Assembly: GCA_004297765.1 (NCBI GenBank)
Contig: SCTZ01000179.1
Coordinates: 36,558-100,557, forward strand
Direction: 5' to 3'
Length of the DNA: 64,000 nt
Source: Chloroflexota bacterium
GTDB lineage: Bacteria > Chloroflexota > Dehalococcoidia > FW602-bin16
The position numbers were made by a program, and so were the translations under genes. Positions 15,650-23,576 of the stretch are shown here, one piece after another. The notes under the pieces were generated by a model. The model was given only the letters and a program-made list of their open reading frames with translations, was not told where the DNA came from and searched no databases. Numbering within the stretch: position 1 is the first letter of the stretch; each line of letters opens with the position of its first letter.

Positions 15650-17617
15650 CTACAACTCCCGACCAACCCGGTGTCCCGCCCGTATGGCCTCCCCGATGCC
15701 AAAGACCGTGTTGACCGCGCAGTCAGCATCGCCGATCAGGTACAGTTCCGGGACCAGCCCCTCGAGCGCCCTGTACAGCGTGTCGTTTGGCGCCTTCCCG
15801 GTGACCAGGATCACCGTGTCTACGTCCTCAATATTCCGCTGTTCGAACGTATGGACATCGCTCGTCGCGACCATGCGGTCCGCGATGGCGTCGATGCGGG
15901 TGCGCGGCGTGAGCGTCACCTTGCCCGCGATGCGGGCGTACACCCAGGGCAACTGCATGTTGGGCACCAGGTAGGAGCCCACGAATGGATCGCTGGTCAG
16001 GATCTCGACCGAGCTTCCTCGCTCAACCAGCCACTCGGCTAGACCAGGCCCTACCAGGTATCCGGTCTCGTCCGCGATAACGACGCGGCGGCCGGCCATC
16101 TTCCGCCCCAAGAGGATCTCCTCGGGCGTGGCCACGTTCTCCCGGTCCCAGCCTGGAATAGGAGCGAGCGTTTGCGCGCTAAGACCGTCGCGCAAGTAGG
16201 ACGCTCCGGTCGCGACCACCACGACGTCCGGCTGGAGCCGACGCACCGTCTCCACCGATACCTCCTCACCCAGGTGGCACTCGATGCTCCATTGAGACAC
16301 CTGCCGTTTCAGCCAGCGGACGATCCCTCCGATCTCGTCTCGACCGGGCAGACGCGCAGCCAGGTTTACCTGGCCGCCGAGAGCGTCCTCTCTTTCATAG
16401 AGCAGAACCCGGTGCCCCCTCAGGACCGCCACCCGGGCCGCTTCCAGACCAGCTGGACCACCACCAACCACCAGCACGTTCTTCCGGGTCGGCGCGGCCT
16501 GGAGGGTGCCAGCGCCCAGCATCTGCTCTCGTCCCACGGTTGGGTTCACGGTACAAGCGACGGGCAGTCCAACCTGCTGACGTCCGATGCAGTTCTCGTT
16601 GTCGCCCAGGCAGGGGCGGATATCGTCCAAGCGACCCTCGCGGGCCTTCGTGCACAACTCCGGGTCGGCGATCTGTGCGCGGGTCATGATGACCAGATCC
16701 GCGTGTCCGTCGGCCAGGATCTGCTCGGCGTGGACGGGATCGACGATCCGACCCGCGGCCATCACCGGAATGCGCTCGACAACCTCGCGAACGGCGGCGG
16801 CGGCGTGGACCATGAAGCCGAGCGGCGCGTACATGGGGGCCGTCAGTAGGTGCCCCTGGTGCGGCTCCAGCACGGCGTCAGCGCTGAGGTAATCGACCTG
16901 GCCCGTGCCCTCCAGGATGCGGGCGATCTCCTGACCTTGTTCCAGAGTGATGCCCCCGGGCAGCAACTCGTCGACGTCCAGGCGCACCCCCACGGCCATC
17001 TCCCGACCGACCTCAGTCCGGATCGTGTCGATGACCTCCAGCAGAAAGGTCAGCCGCGCCTCCAAGGAGCCCCCGTACCTGTCGGTGCGCTTGTTATAGA
17101 GCGGGGAATTGAACTGCTGGGCGCCGGCCCCGTGACTGGCGTGAATCTCCACACCGTCGATCCCGGCCTCCCGCAGGTGGCGGGCGCTACGGCCATAGAA
17201 GGCGACCCAGCCCTCGATCTCTTTGACCGTGGCCGCGCGGGCGGTGGTGCGGGTCCACAGATCCGGCATCATGGACGGAGCCAGCCCTCCCCACACCCCG
17301 ACGTTGACCAATTCGCAGAAGACGGTGGCGCCGTGCTCGTGTACCATCCGCGCGATCGTGCGAAGGCCGGGGATGGAGCGCTCGTCGTAGGCGCGAATCA
17401 AAGAGAAGCGTCTGGTCGTCGGCGCCGCCAGGCAAGGCTCAATCTCGATCAGTCCCGCGCCGCCCCTGGCTCGCTCGGCATAGTAGTAGGCGAGCCGCTC
17501 AGTCGGAAGCCCGCCCGCGGCGAAGAGCGTGGTGTGCGGGGCGCTCACGATTCGATTGCGAATCGTGACGGGCCCGATCCGGATCGGGCTGAACAGGTAG
17601 CGAAACTGATCGGTCAT
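15650..17617 (-). CDS. Old-yellow-enzyme / 2,4-dienoyl-CoA reductase-type flavin oxidoreductase
   Basis: A 655-residue enzyme built like E. coli FadH and trimethylamine dehydrogenase: an FMN-binding TIM barrel (about 1-330), a small iron-sulfur segment and an FAD/NAD(P)-binding half with the dinucleotide motif VVGGGPAGLEAA. In the cluster segment the FadH spacing is kept exactly (C336, position 339, C343, C355), but position 339 is Asp, so one of four expected [4Fe-4S] ligands is missing. The barrel residue that matches the FadH catalytic Tyr is Ala (SHGAGAQQF), which suggests a different substrate. The ATG at 17617 follows AAGGGGACCTCGAC. Substrate unknown; demethylation or enoate reduction are possible. 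Confidence 0.85.
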   Translation of the reverse strand: MTDQFRYLFSPIRIGPVTIRNRIVSAPHTTLFAAGGLPTERLAYYYAERARGGAGLIEIEPCLAAPTTRRFSLIRAYDERSIPGLRTIARMVHEHGATVFCELVNVGVWGGLAPSMMPDLWTRTTARAATVKEIEGWVAFYGRSARHLREAGIDGVEIHASHGAGAQQFNSPLYNKRTDRYGGSLEARLTFLLEVIDTIRTEVGREMAVGVRLDVDELLPGGITLEQGQEIARILEGTGQVDYLSADAVLEPHQGHLLTAPMYAPLGFMVHAAAAVREVVERIPVMAAGRIVDPVHAEQILADGHADLVIMTRAQIADPELCTKAREGRLDDIRPCLGDNENCIGRQQVGLPVACTVNPTVGREQMLGAGTLQAAPTRKNVLVVGGGPAGLEAARVAVLRGHRVLLYEREDALGGQVNLAARLPGRDEIGGIVRWLKRQVSQWSIECHLGEEVSVETVRRLQPDVVVVATGASYLRDGLSAQTLAPIPGWDRENVATPEEILLGRKMAGRRVVIADETGYLVGPGLAEWLVERGSSVEILTSDPFVGSYLVPNMQLPWVYARIAGKVTLTPRTRIDAIADRMVATSDVHTFEQRNIEDVDTVILVTGKAPNDTLYRALEGLVPELYLIGDADCAVNTVFGIGEAIRAGHRVGREL

Positions 17618-17714
17618 GTCGAGGTCCCCTTTTCGTCGTGATCCTGTCCGCTCGTCCGTGGAGAGACGCGTGTCCAGGCGCTGCATATAACGTTCAACGT
17701 CACGTGCTACCAGT

Positions 17715-18071
17715 CTATCGCACGGGCCGGGATGGTGTCCAATCACCCGCGACCTCCTCGTCGGCCATATCCTGCAGGTCGATGAGATGGTTAGCGAAGA
17801 TCTCACGGGCGGTGTCGAGCAGGTCGAACACTTTGGGATCACGCACGCGGTAGTAGACGCTGGTTCCTTCCTTGCGCCCGTCCACGACATGCTGCCCGCG
17901 CAGGACCGCTAGCTGCTGAGACACGGATGAGGATTCGATAGACAGAAGGGCCTGCAACTCCGAGACCGTCTTCTCACCCGGCCGCAGGAGCTCGAGGATC
18001 CGAATCCGCGTCGGGTGCGCCAGCGCCTTGAACAGCTCCGCTTTGAAGCCATGTAACGGCTGCCTGGTCAT
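17715..18071 (-). CDS. ArsR-family transcriptional regulator
   Basis: A 118-residue winged-helix regulator: KALAHPTRIRILELLRPGEKTVSEL and SSSVSQQLAVLRGQHVV are the typical ArsR helices. No CxC metal-binding pair of classical arsenic sensors is present. The ATG at 18071 has an ideal GAGGAGGTGCATC site. It is divergent to the hyf operon and 97 bp before the oxidoreductase with which it may be co-transcribed. An ArsR-type gene also adjoins the hyc/hyf-like genes of Mycobacterium tuberculosis (Rv0081 with Rv0082-Rv0087), so control of the hyf promoter is likely (inference). Confidence 0.9.
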   Translation of the reverse strand: MTRQPLHGFKAELFKALAHPTRIRILELLRPGEKTVSELQALLSIESSSVSQQLAVLRGQHVVDGRKEGTSVYYRVRDPKVFDLLDTAREIFANHLIDLQDMADEEVAGDWTPSRPVR

Positions 18072-18111
18072 GATGCACCTCCTCGACCTGATGTATGCAA
18101 ATTTTACTATC

Positions 18112-18125
18112 TTGCCAATTGGTAA
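18112..18125. promoter_or_regulatory. Palindrome upstream of the arsR-type gene, probable operator
   Basis: TTGCCAATTGGTAA, a near-perfect 14-bp dyad 41 bp upstream of the regulator start and 64 bp before the hyf promoter. The size and position suit an ArsR dimer. Confidence 0.5.
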
Positions 18126-18188
18126 AGAATAACATGGCATGTAGACGCCTTCAAGGTTAACCGGATATCTGACGGGCACCCCAGCCCC

Positions 18189-18217
18189 TTGACACCGGCC
18201 TGGGCCCTTATTATAAT
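18189..18217 (+). promoter_or_regulatory. Perfect consensus sigma-70 promoter of the hyf operon
   Basis: TTGACA (18189-18194), 17-bp spacer, TATAAT (18212-18217). Transcription would start near 18224 and read into the riboswitch. An 8-bp hairpin (CAAGATGC / GCATCTTG, 18230-18253) comes first in the RNA. Confidence 0.85.
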
Positions 18218-18280
18218 CTGTCTGCCCAGCAAGATGCTAATCTTTGCATCTTGTCAGAGAGCAAGAAAAACCAAAACGTG

Positions 18281-18397
18281 AGTGCCGAAGCCACCGTGGG
18301 TGGCACGGGGGAACCAGGGGTCGTGGGGTGAATTCTCCCTCGGGGGGATAGGGCAGGGGCCTTTCTGTCCGAACCCGTCAGCTTACCTCGCAGGCAT
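18281..18397 (+). promoter_or_regulatory. Cyclic di-AMP riboswitch, ydaO/yuaA type
   Basis: The leader matches the conserved blocks of the ydaO aptamer as I know them: GGGGGAACCAGGGG, GGGGTGAAT, a TAGGGC stretch and the long 3' block CCGAACCCGTCAGC-TTACCTCGCAGGC (18370-18395). Base-pairing fits: the closing stem GTGCC (18282-18286) with GGCAT (18393-18397), and a hairpin GCCACC / GGTGGC (18290-18304). An intrinsic terminator follows directly. In this class, ligand binding normally turns expression off by favouring termination. Usual targets are K+ transport and cell-wall genes; here the first gene downstream is hyfB. Confidence 0.85.
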
Positions 18398-18400
18398 GGA

Positions 18401-18443
18401 GGGGCCACACCGAGCGCGCAGCGCGCCCGGGTGGCCCCTTTTT
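18401..18443 (+). terminator. Intrinsic terminator, expression platform of the riboswitch
   Basis: GGGGCCAC (18401-18408) pairs with GTGGCCCC (18431-18438), with an inner GCGCGC hairpin, followed by TTTTT (18439-18443). It lies between the aptamer and hyfB and would stop transcription 39 bp before the start codon. Confidence 0.88.
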
Positions 18444-18481
18444 CGCTGGTTTTAGCGCGGCACCAGACAGACGGAGTGAGC

Positions 18482-20494
18482 ATGACGTACAAGGAGCCCT
18501 ACATAGCCCTGGCACCGGTGATGATCTACGCCCTGGGAGCGCTGCTGGATCTGGTCGATCGCAGGACATCGAGCGCCGTCTCGCACGCAACGGCCCTTCT
18601 CGGAAGTCTGGTCGGTCTGGCCGTCGCGCTCAACGCCCTCCTCTCCGGCAGCACGCAGCAATTCACGCTGTTCGCGGTGGCGCCCTTCGCCAGTCTCAGC
18701 TTTCGGCTCGACCCTCTCGCGGCCTACTTTCTCCTGGTGATCTCGGTCGTGGCGGCCGCCGTCTCGCTCTACGCCATCGGATACCTGCGCGGTGAGCATG
18801 GGTCGTCGGTCGGCCTGGGCGCGGCCTTCAACGGCTTCCTGGCCACCATGGCCCTGGTGGTGCTGGCCGATAGCGTCTTCGCCTTCCTATTCGCCTGGGA
18901 GGCCATGTCGCTGGTCTCGTTCTTTCTAGTCATCCACCATAGCGAACAGAAGGAGGTGCGGCGGGCCGGATTCGTGTATCTGGTCATGACACACGCCGGC
19001 ACCGCTTTTCTGCTGGTGGGCTTCTTCCTGCTCTCCACGGCCGCGGGCAGCCTCGATTTCGAGGCGCTTCGGGCGGCTTCGACCAGCCTATCGCCGCTGG
19101 TGCGCGACAGCGTGTTTCTACTGGCGCTGGTGGCCTTCGGCACGAAGGCCGGTATTATCCCGCTCCACGTCTGGCTTCCGCGCGCCCATCCCGCCGCGCC
19201 GAGCCACGTCTCGGCCCTAATGAGTGGCGTGATGATCAAGACGGCCATCTACGGTCTGCTGCGCATCGGCTGGGAGCTGGCCGGGCCGGGACCGGTCTGG
19301 TGGGGCGGGCTGATCCTGGCGCTGGGAGCCGCCTCGGCCGTTCTGGGCGTGCTCTACGCCCTGATGGAGCACGATCTGAAGCGGCTGCTGGCCTACCACA
19401 GTGTCGAGAACATCGGCATCATCCTGATGGGGCTGGGCGCGGCCTTCCTGCTGGCGCCGCTGGGACATCCCACGGCGGCAGCCCTGGCGCTCCTGGCCTG
19501 CCTGTACCACGTGCTCAACCACGCCGTCTTCAAGGGGCTGCTCTTTCTGGGCGCCGGCGCAGTCCAGCAGGCCACGCGCACGCGCGACCTGGAGTCGCTG
19601 GGTGGGCTCATCCGGCGCATGCCCTGGACCGGCGTAACCTTCCTGGTCGGCGCCGCCGCCATCTCGGCTCTCCCACCGCTCAACGGTTTTGCGAGCGAGT
19701 GGCTCACCTTCCAGTCCCTTTTGGCCGTGGGCACCGCCGCCGCGGGGCCGGTCCTCACGGTTGGCGCGGCGGCCGCCGCGGGGCTGCTGTCCCTGACCGG
19801 CGGGTTGGCCGCGTTCTGCTTCGTCAAGGCCTTCGGGATCGCCTTCCTTGGCATGCCACGCGGCGCGGCGGCCGGCGCGGCCCGGGAGGTCGGGCGACCA
19901 ATGCTGTTGGGCATGGGTCTCCTGGCCGTACTCTGCTTCGCCCTCGGGCTGATCCCAACTGGCATGGCCCGACTACTGGCTCCGGTGACGAGCGCGCTGG
20001 TGGGCGCGGTCGCTCAGCCCTCTCTCAGTCTGACCCCTCTGCCCGCGACCACGCGGGGCGGCTCCCTGGCGCCGCTGGCGCTCCTAGGGCTGCTGGTGGC
20101 GCTGGGACTCCTCGCTTTCCTGCTGGGCCGCCTCATCGGAGGCCCCGTGCAGACGCGGCTGGCGCCGCCCTGGTGCTGCGGGATCACGCTGGAGCCCTCC
20201 ATGCAGTACAGCGCCTCCGCGCTGGCCAAGCCGGTCCGGATCGTCTTCCGTACGCTGGTGCGGCCCTACAACGTCATCACGCGCACGCACGGGCTGGGGA
20301 TTCCGTACTTCGTCTCATCCGTGCAGTACGAAGCGGGCATCCACCCTGTATATGAACGGTACCTCTACACCCCGACCGTCCGGGCGCTGCTGACCCTGGC
20401 GCACCAGATTCGACTGCTCCAAACCGGCAGCCTGCGGACCTACCTGGCCTACGTCTTCGCGACGCTGGTCGTCGTGCTACTCCTGACCCGATGA
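18482..20494 (+). CDS. hyfB: Hydrogenase-4 subunit B-like ion-translocating membrane subunit
   Basis: A 670-residue NuoL/MrpA-type antiporter-like subunit of a complex-I-related complex, with about 15-16 membrane helices. The proton-translocation core is recognised by FGTKAGIIPLHVWLPRAHP and HVSALMSGVMIKTAIYG, with the lysine of the antiporter helix. The C-terminal region has the HyfB/HycC pattern (PPWCCGITLEPSMQYSASA). It is the first gene of the operon; the ATG at 18482 follows GGAGTGAGC, 39 bp after the leader terminator. A longer reading from 18431 would begin inside that terminator. It probably couples electron transfer in the peripheral subunits to proton or cation pumping. Confidence 0.9.
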   Translation: MTYKEPYIALAPVMIYALGALLDLVDRRTSSAVSHATALLGSLVGLAVALNALLSGSTQQFTLFAVAPFASLSFRLDPLAAYFLLVISVVAAAVSLYAIGYLRGEHGSSVGLGAAFNGFLATMALVVLADSVFAFLFAWEAMSLVSFFLVIHHSEQKEVRRAGFVYLVMTHAGTAFLLVGFFLLSTAAGSLDFEALRAASTSLSPLVRDSVFLLALVAFGTKAGIIPLHVWLPRAHPAAPSHVSALMSGVMIKTAIYGLLRIGWELAGPGPVWWGGLILALGAASAVLGVLYALMEHDLKRLLAYHSVENIGIILMGLGAAFLLAPLGHPTAAALALLACLYHVLNHAVFKGLLFLGAGAVQQATRTRDLESLGGLIRRMPWTGVTFLVGAAAISALPPLNGFASEWLTFQSLLAVGTAAAGPVLTVGAAAAAGLLSLTGGLAAFCFVKAFGIAFLGMPRGAAAGAAREVGRPMLLGMGLLAVLCFALGLIPTGMARLLAPVTSALVGAVAQPSLSLTPLPATTRGGSLAPLALLGLLVALGLLAFLLGRLIGGPVQTRLAPPWCCGITLEPSMQYSASALAKPVRIVFRTLVRPYNVITRTHGLGIPYFVSSVQYEAGIHPVYERYLYTPTVRALLTLAHQIRLLQTGSLRTYLAYVFATLVVVLLLTR

Positions 20495-20507
20495 GGAGAG
20501 ACTCTAT

Positions 20508-21434
20508 ATGAACTCCGCTCTGCTCGCCACCAATTTTGGCCTGGCCCTCGTCATCGCGCCCCTGCTGAACGGCATCATCAAGAAATCCAAGGCCGGCTGG
20601 CAGAACCGGCGTGGGCCCGGCATCCTGCAGCCGTGGTACGACATCATAAAGTATCTGGGACGCGAGAGCGTCGTCTCCGAGCACGCCTCGTGGATCACGC
20701 GCTGGTCGCCCTTCGTCTACTTCGGGGCGCATCTGGCCGCGGCCGGTCTGGTACCCACAGTACTCGCGATCTCGCCGCTGGGTGGCGTGGGGGACGTGAT
20801 CCTGCTGGTTGGACTGCTGGCGCTGGCCCGCTTTGCCCTGGCTCTGGCCGCGCTGGACACAGCCAGCAACTTCGGCGGGATGGGCACCAGCCGCGAGCTG
20901 GCCTTCGCGGCGCTGGTGGAGCCGGCCCTGCTGCTGTCCCTCTTCGCGCTGGCCATACCGGTCGGCTCGACAGCGCTGGGCGCCCTGGTTGTCGACGGGG
21001 GCGTGACCGTAGCACGCGCCCTGGCCCTGGGAGCGCTCTTCATCGTCGCCATCGCCGAGACCGGTCGCATCCCCGTCGACAACCCGGACACCCATCTCGA
21101 GCTGACCATGGCCCACGAGGGCATGCTGCTCGAATACTCCGGACGGCCGCTGGGTTTGCTGCTATGGGCCACCCACATCAAACAGTTGGTCGTGGTCTCA
21201 CTGCTAGCAGCGCTCTTTCTGCCCTGGGGCATCGCCCACGAGGCGACGCCGACCGCCCTGGCAATCGGCGTAGGCGCCTATCTGCTCAAGCTGGGGCTGA
21301 TCGGATTGGCCCTGGCCCTGGTCGAAACGACCAACGTCAAGATGCGCATCTTCCGCGTGCCCGAGCTCCTGGGCGCGTCGTGTCTGCTCGGGCTGCTGGC
21401 CGTGATCTCCGACTACCTGGTGGGAGGCTACTAG
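20508..21434 (+). CDS. hyfC: Hydrogenase-4 subunit C-like membrane subunit (NuoH family)
   Basis: A 308-residue NuoH/HycD/HyfC homologue with about eight helices, the subunit that connects the peripheral arm to the membrane arm. Family motifs: RRGPGILQPWYDIIKYLGRE near residue 30 and ETGRIPVDNPDTHLELTMAH near 185, the acidic loop facing the electron-transfer subunits. The ATG at 20508 follows AGGAGAGACTCTAT. It lies 13 bp after hyfB and one base before hyfE, so co-transcription is clear. Confidence 0.92.
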   Translation: MNSALLATNFGLALVIAPLLNGIIKKSKAGWQNRRGPGILQPWYDIIKYLGRESVVSEHASWITRWSPFVYFGAHLAAAGLVPTVLAISPLGGVGDVILLVGLLALARFALALAALDTASNFGGMGTSRELAFAALVEPALLLSLFALAIPVGSTALGALVVDGGVTVARALALGALFIVAIAETGRIPVDNPDTHLELTMAHEGMLLEYSGRPLGLLLWATHIKQLVVVSLLAALFLPWGIAHEATPTALAIGVGAYLLKLGLIGLALALVETTNVKMRIFRVPELLGASCLLGLLAVISDYLVGGY

Positions 21435-21435
21435 G

Positions 21436-22104
21436 ATGATCGCCCTCGACGTCGACTCCGCACACCACATACTCAATAGCCTGGCCGTGCTGCTCCTGGC
21501 CACGGCCCTCTGGTCGATCCTCGTCCGCCGACTGGATAGCTCCATTCGATTGCTGGGGCTGCAGGGGCTGCTGCTGGCCGCCGCCGCGGCCGTGGTGGCC
21601 CTGAGCAGTGGCACTGCTCACGCCTACGTCGCGGTCGTCATCACGCTGGCGATCAAGGCCGTGGCCGTGCCCGGGATCCTGCTGTTCGCGCTGCGCGAGG
21701 TCAAGCTCAAGCGCGAGGTAGAGATGGCGCTCTCGCGCCGCTTCGCGTTTCCGCTGGCCATCGGACTGGTGCTGGTGGCCTACGACGTGGTGGCCCCGCT
21801 GGAGACCTTGGACGGGCTGCTGGCTCACGAGGCTCTGCCGGCGGCCGTGGCCATGCTGCTGATCGGGCTCTTCAACATGTTGATCCGCAAGAAGGCCCTC
21901 AGTCAGATCATTGGCATCGTGGCCATGGAGAACGGCCTGTACCTGATGGCCGTGGTCGCCACCAGCGGGTTGCCGCTGGCTGTGGAGCTGGGCGTGGCTG
22001 CCGATCTCGTGACCGGCGTCCTGGTCATGTCCATGTACGCGCGCCAGATTCACCGCACCTTCAACACTATCAACACCGATCGGCTTCGGACTCTGCGAGG
22101 ATGA
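21436..22104 (+). CDS. hyfE: Hydrogenase-4 subunit E-like membrane subunit
   Basis: A 222-residue HyfE-type subunit with about seven hydrophobic helices; the second half (LIGLFNMLIRKKALSQIIG, AMENGLYLMAV) resembles NuoK/MrpC and carries the glutamate of the ion path. HyfE is present in Hyf-type complexes but absent from the simpler Hyc formate hydrogenlyase, so this complex is Hyf-like in architecture. The stop overlaps the hyfF start (ATGA). Confidence 0.87.
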   Translation: MIALDVDSAHHILNSLAVLLLATALWSILVRRLDSSIRLLGLQGLLLAAAAAVVALSSGTAHAYVAVVITLAIKAVAVPGILLFALREVKLKREVEMALSRRFAFPLAIGLVLVAYDVVAPLETLDGLLAHEALPAAVAMLLIGLFNMLIRKKALSQIIGIVAMENGLYLMAVVATSGLPLAVELGVAADLVTGVLVMSMYARQIHRTFNTINTDRLRTLRG

Positions 22105-23576
22105 CTATGGAACTGTTGGCTCTGCTCGCGGCCCCGCTCGTCACGGGAGTAATCTGCCGGCTTGCGCCCCGTCGGTCCTGGGTGGAAGCGCTGAACGCCA
22201 TCGGGGCCACGCTGACGCTGGGCGCCGGGTTGGCCCTGGCTCTGCGCGTCTTCCGCTCCGGGCCGGTTACGGCGCTGGGCGATCTGCTCTACGTCGACGC
22301 GCTGGGGGCGTTGATCACCCTCGTGATCGTCGTCGTTGGATTCCTGGCCGCGCTGTACTCGACCGGCTACATCAAGCGCGACGTCGAGCACGGCAAGGTG
22401 CCGGACGGACACGTCGGTTGGTACTACCTGGGCTACCACGCCTTCATCTGGACAATGCTGGTGACCGGGACTGTCAATAACCTGGGGCTGCTGTGGGTGG
22501 CCATCGAGGCCACCACCATCGTCTCCGCCCTGCTGGTCGGGTTCTACCGGACCAAGGCGGCCCTGGAAGCCGCCTGGAAGTACCTGGTGCTGTGCACGGT
22601 GGGGATCACCTTCGCCCTGTTCGGCGTCCTTTTGACCTACTACGCCTCCCTCCACGCGCTCGGCGAGGAAGCTGGGTTGAACTGGACCGCCCTTGTCGCG
22701 CACGCCAACCAACTCGACCCAGGACTGATCAAGCTGGCCTTCGTGTTCGTCCTGATCGGTTTTGGCACCAAGGCCGGCTTCGCGCCGCTGCACAACTGGC
22801 TTCCGGACGCGCACAGCCAGGCGCCGTCCCCGGTGAGCGCGGTCCTCTCGGGCGTGCTGCTCAAGTGCGGGCTGTATGGTGTGCTGCGCTTTCACATGAT
22901 CGCCGCGGGCACGCTGGGCCCCGAGTTCTCCTCCCGGCTGCTGCTCGGCTTCGGCCTTCTATCCGTCGTAGTGGCCGTACCGTTCATCCTCGTCCAGCGC
23001 GATCTAAAGCGGCTGCTGGCCTACAGCAGTGTGGAGCACCTGGGGTTAATCGCGGTGGCCATCGGGCTGGGTGGACCGCTGGGCCTCTACGCGGGGCTGC
23101 TGCATCTGCTCAATCACGCCATAACGAAGCCGCTGCTCTTCTTCGTGGCTGGCAACCTTTCCCATCGCTATGGGACAACGCGGATGGCGCGCATTCGTAG
23201 CGCTGTTCAGACCATGCCCCTCACGGGGACCATGCTCTTGCTGGGCATCTTCGCGATCACCGGCGTTCCGCCGTTCGGGATCTTCGTCACCGAATTCGGC
23301 GTGATCGGCGCCGGCTTCGCCCTCGGCAACACGCCCGTGGCGCTGGTCGTCATCGCCGCGGTAGTCATCGTCTTCGCGGGCGCCTTCGGACACGCCCTGG
23401 ACATGGCCTTCGGACGGCCCCGCGTGCGTCTCAGCCCCGTTCTGATCGGTCCTCTCGGCACGGTCGCGCTGGTGGTGCCGATGGCTCTGATGGTTTTGTT
23501 CGGCCTATACGTCCCGCCTCCCATAAGCCAGGTCGTCCGGCAGGTGGCGCAGATCCTCGGCGGAGGTGGACTATGA
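22101..23576 (+). CDS. hyfF: Hydrogenase-4 subunit F-like ion-translocating membrane subunit
   Basis: A 491-residue antiporter-like subunit of the NuoL/M/N family with about 14 helices. Core motifs: FGTKAGFAPLHNWLPDAHS, PSPVSAVLSGVLLKCGLYG, and a lysine-bearing helix (KRLLAYSSVEHLGLI). It is the second pumping subunit beside HyfB. The ATG at 22101 overlaps the hyfE stop; its own stop overlaps hyfG (ATGA), so translation of E, F and G is coupled. Confidence 0.92.
   Translation: MTMELLALLAAPLVTGVICRLAPRRSWVEALNAIGATLTLGAGLALALRVFRSGPVTALGDLLYVDALGALITLVIVVVGFLAALYSTGYIKRDVEHGKVPDGHVGWYYLGYHAFIWTMLVTGTVNNLGLLWVAIEATTIVSALLVGFYRTKAALEAAWKYLVLCTVGITFALFGVLLTYYASLHALGEEAGLNWTALVAHANQLDPGLIKLAFVFVLIGFGTKAGFAPLHNWLPDAHSQAPSPVSAVLSGVLLKCGLYGVLRFHMIAAGTLGPEFSSRLLLGFGLLSVVVAVPFILVQRDLKRLLAYSSVEHLGLIAVAIGLGGPLGLYAGLLHLLNHAITKPLLFFVAGNLSHRYGTTRMARIRSAVQTMPLTGTMLLLGIFAITGVPPFGIFVTEFGVIGAGFALGNTPVALVVIAAVVIVFAGAFGHALDMAFGRPRVRLSPVLIGPLGTVALVVPMALMVLFGLYVPPPISQVVRQVAQILGGGGL

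Noticed and set aside
16172..17641. Plus-strand frames opposite the flavin oxidoreductase
   Set aside because: No motifs; the minus-strand gene has a clear ribosome site and domain pattern.
20277..22895. Large minus-strand frames opposite hyfB-hyfF
   Set aside because: His/Gln/Gly-rich low-complexity translations typical of antisense of membrane-protein genes.
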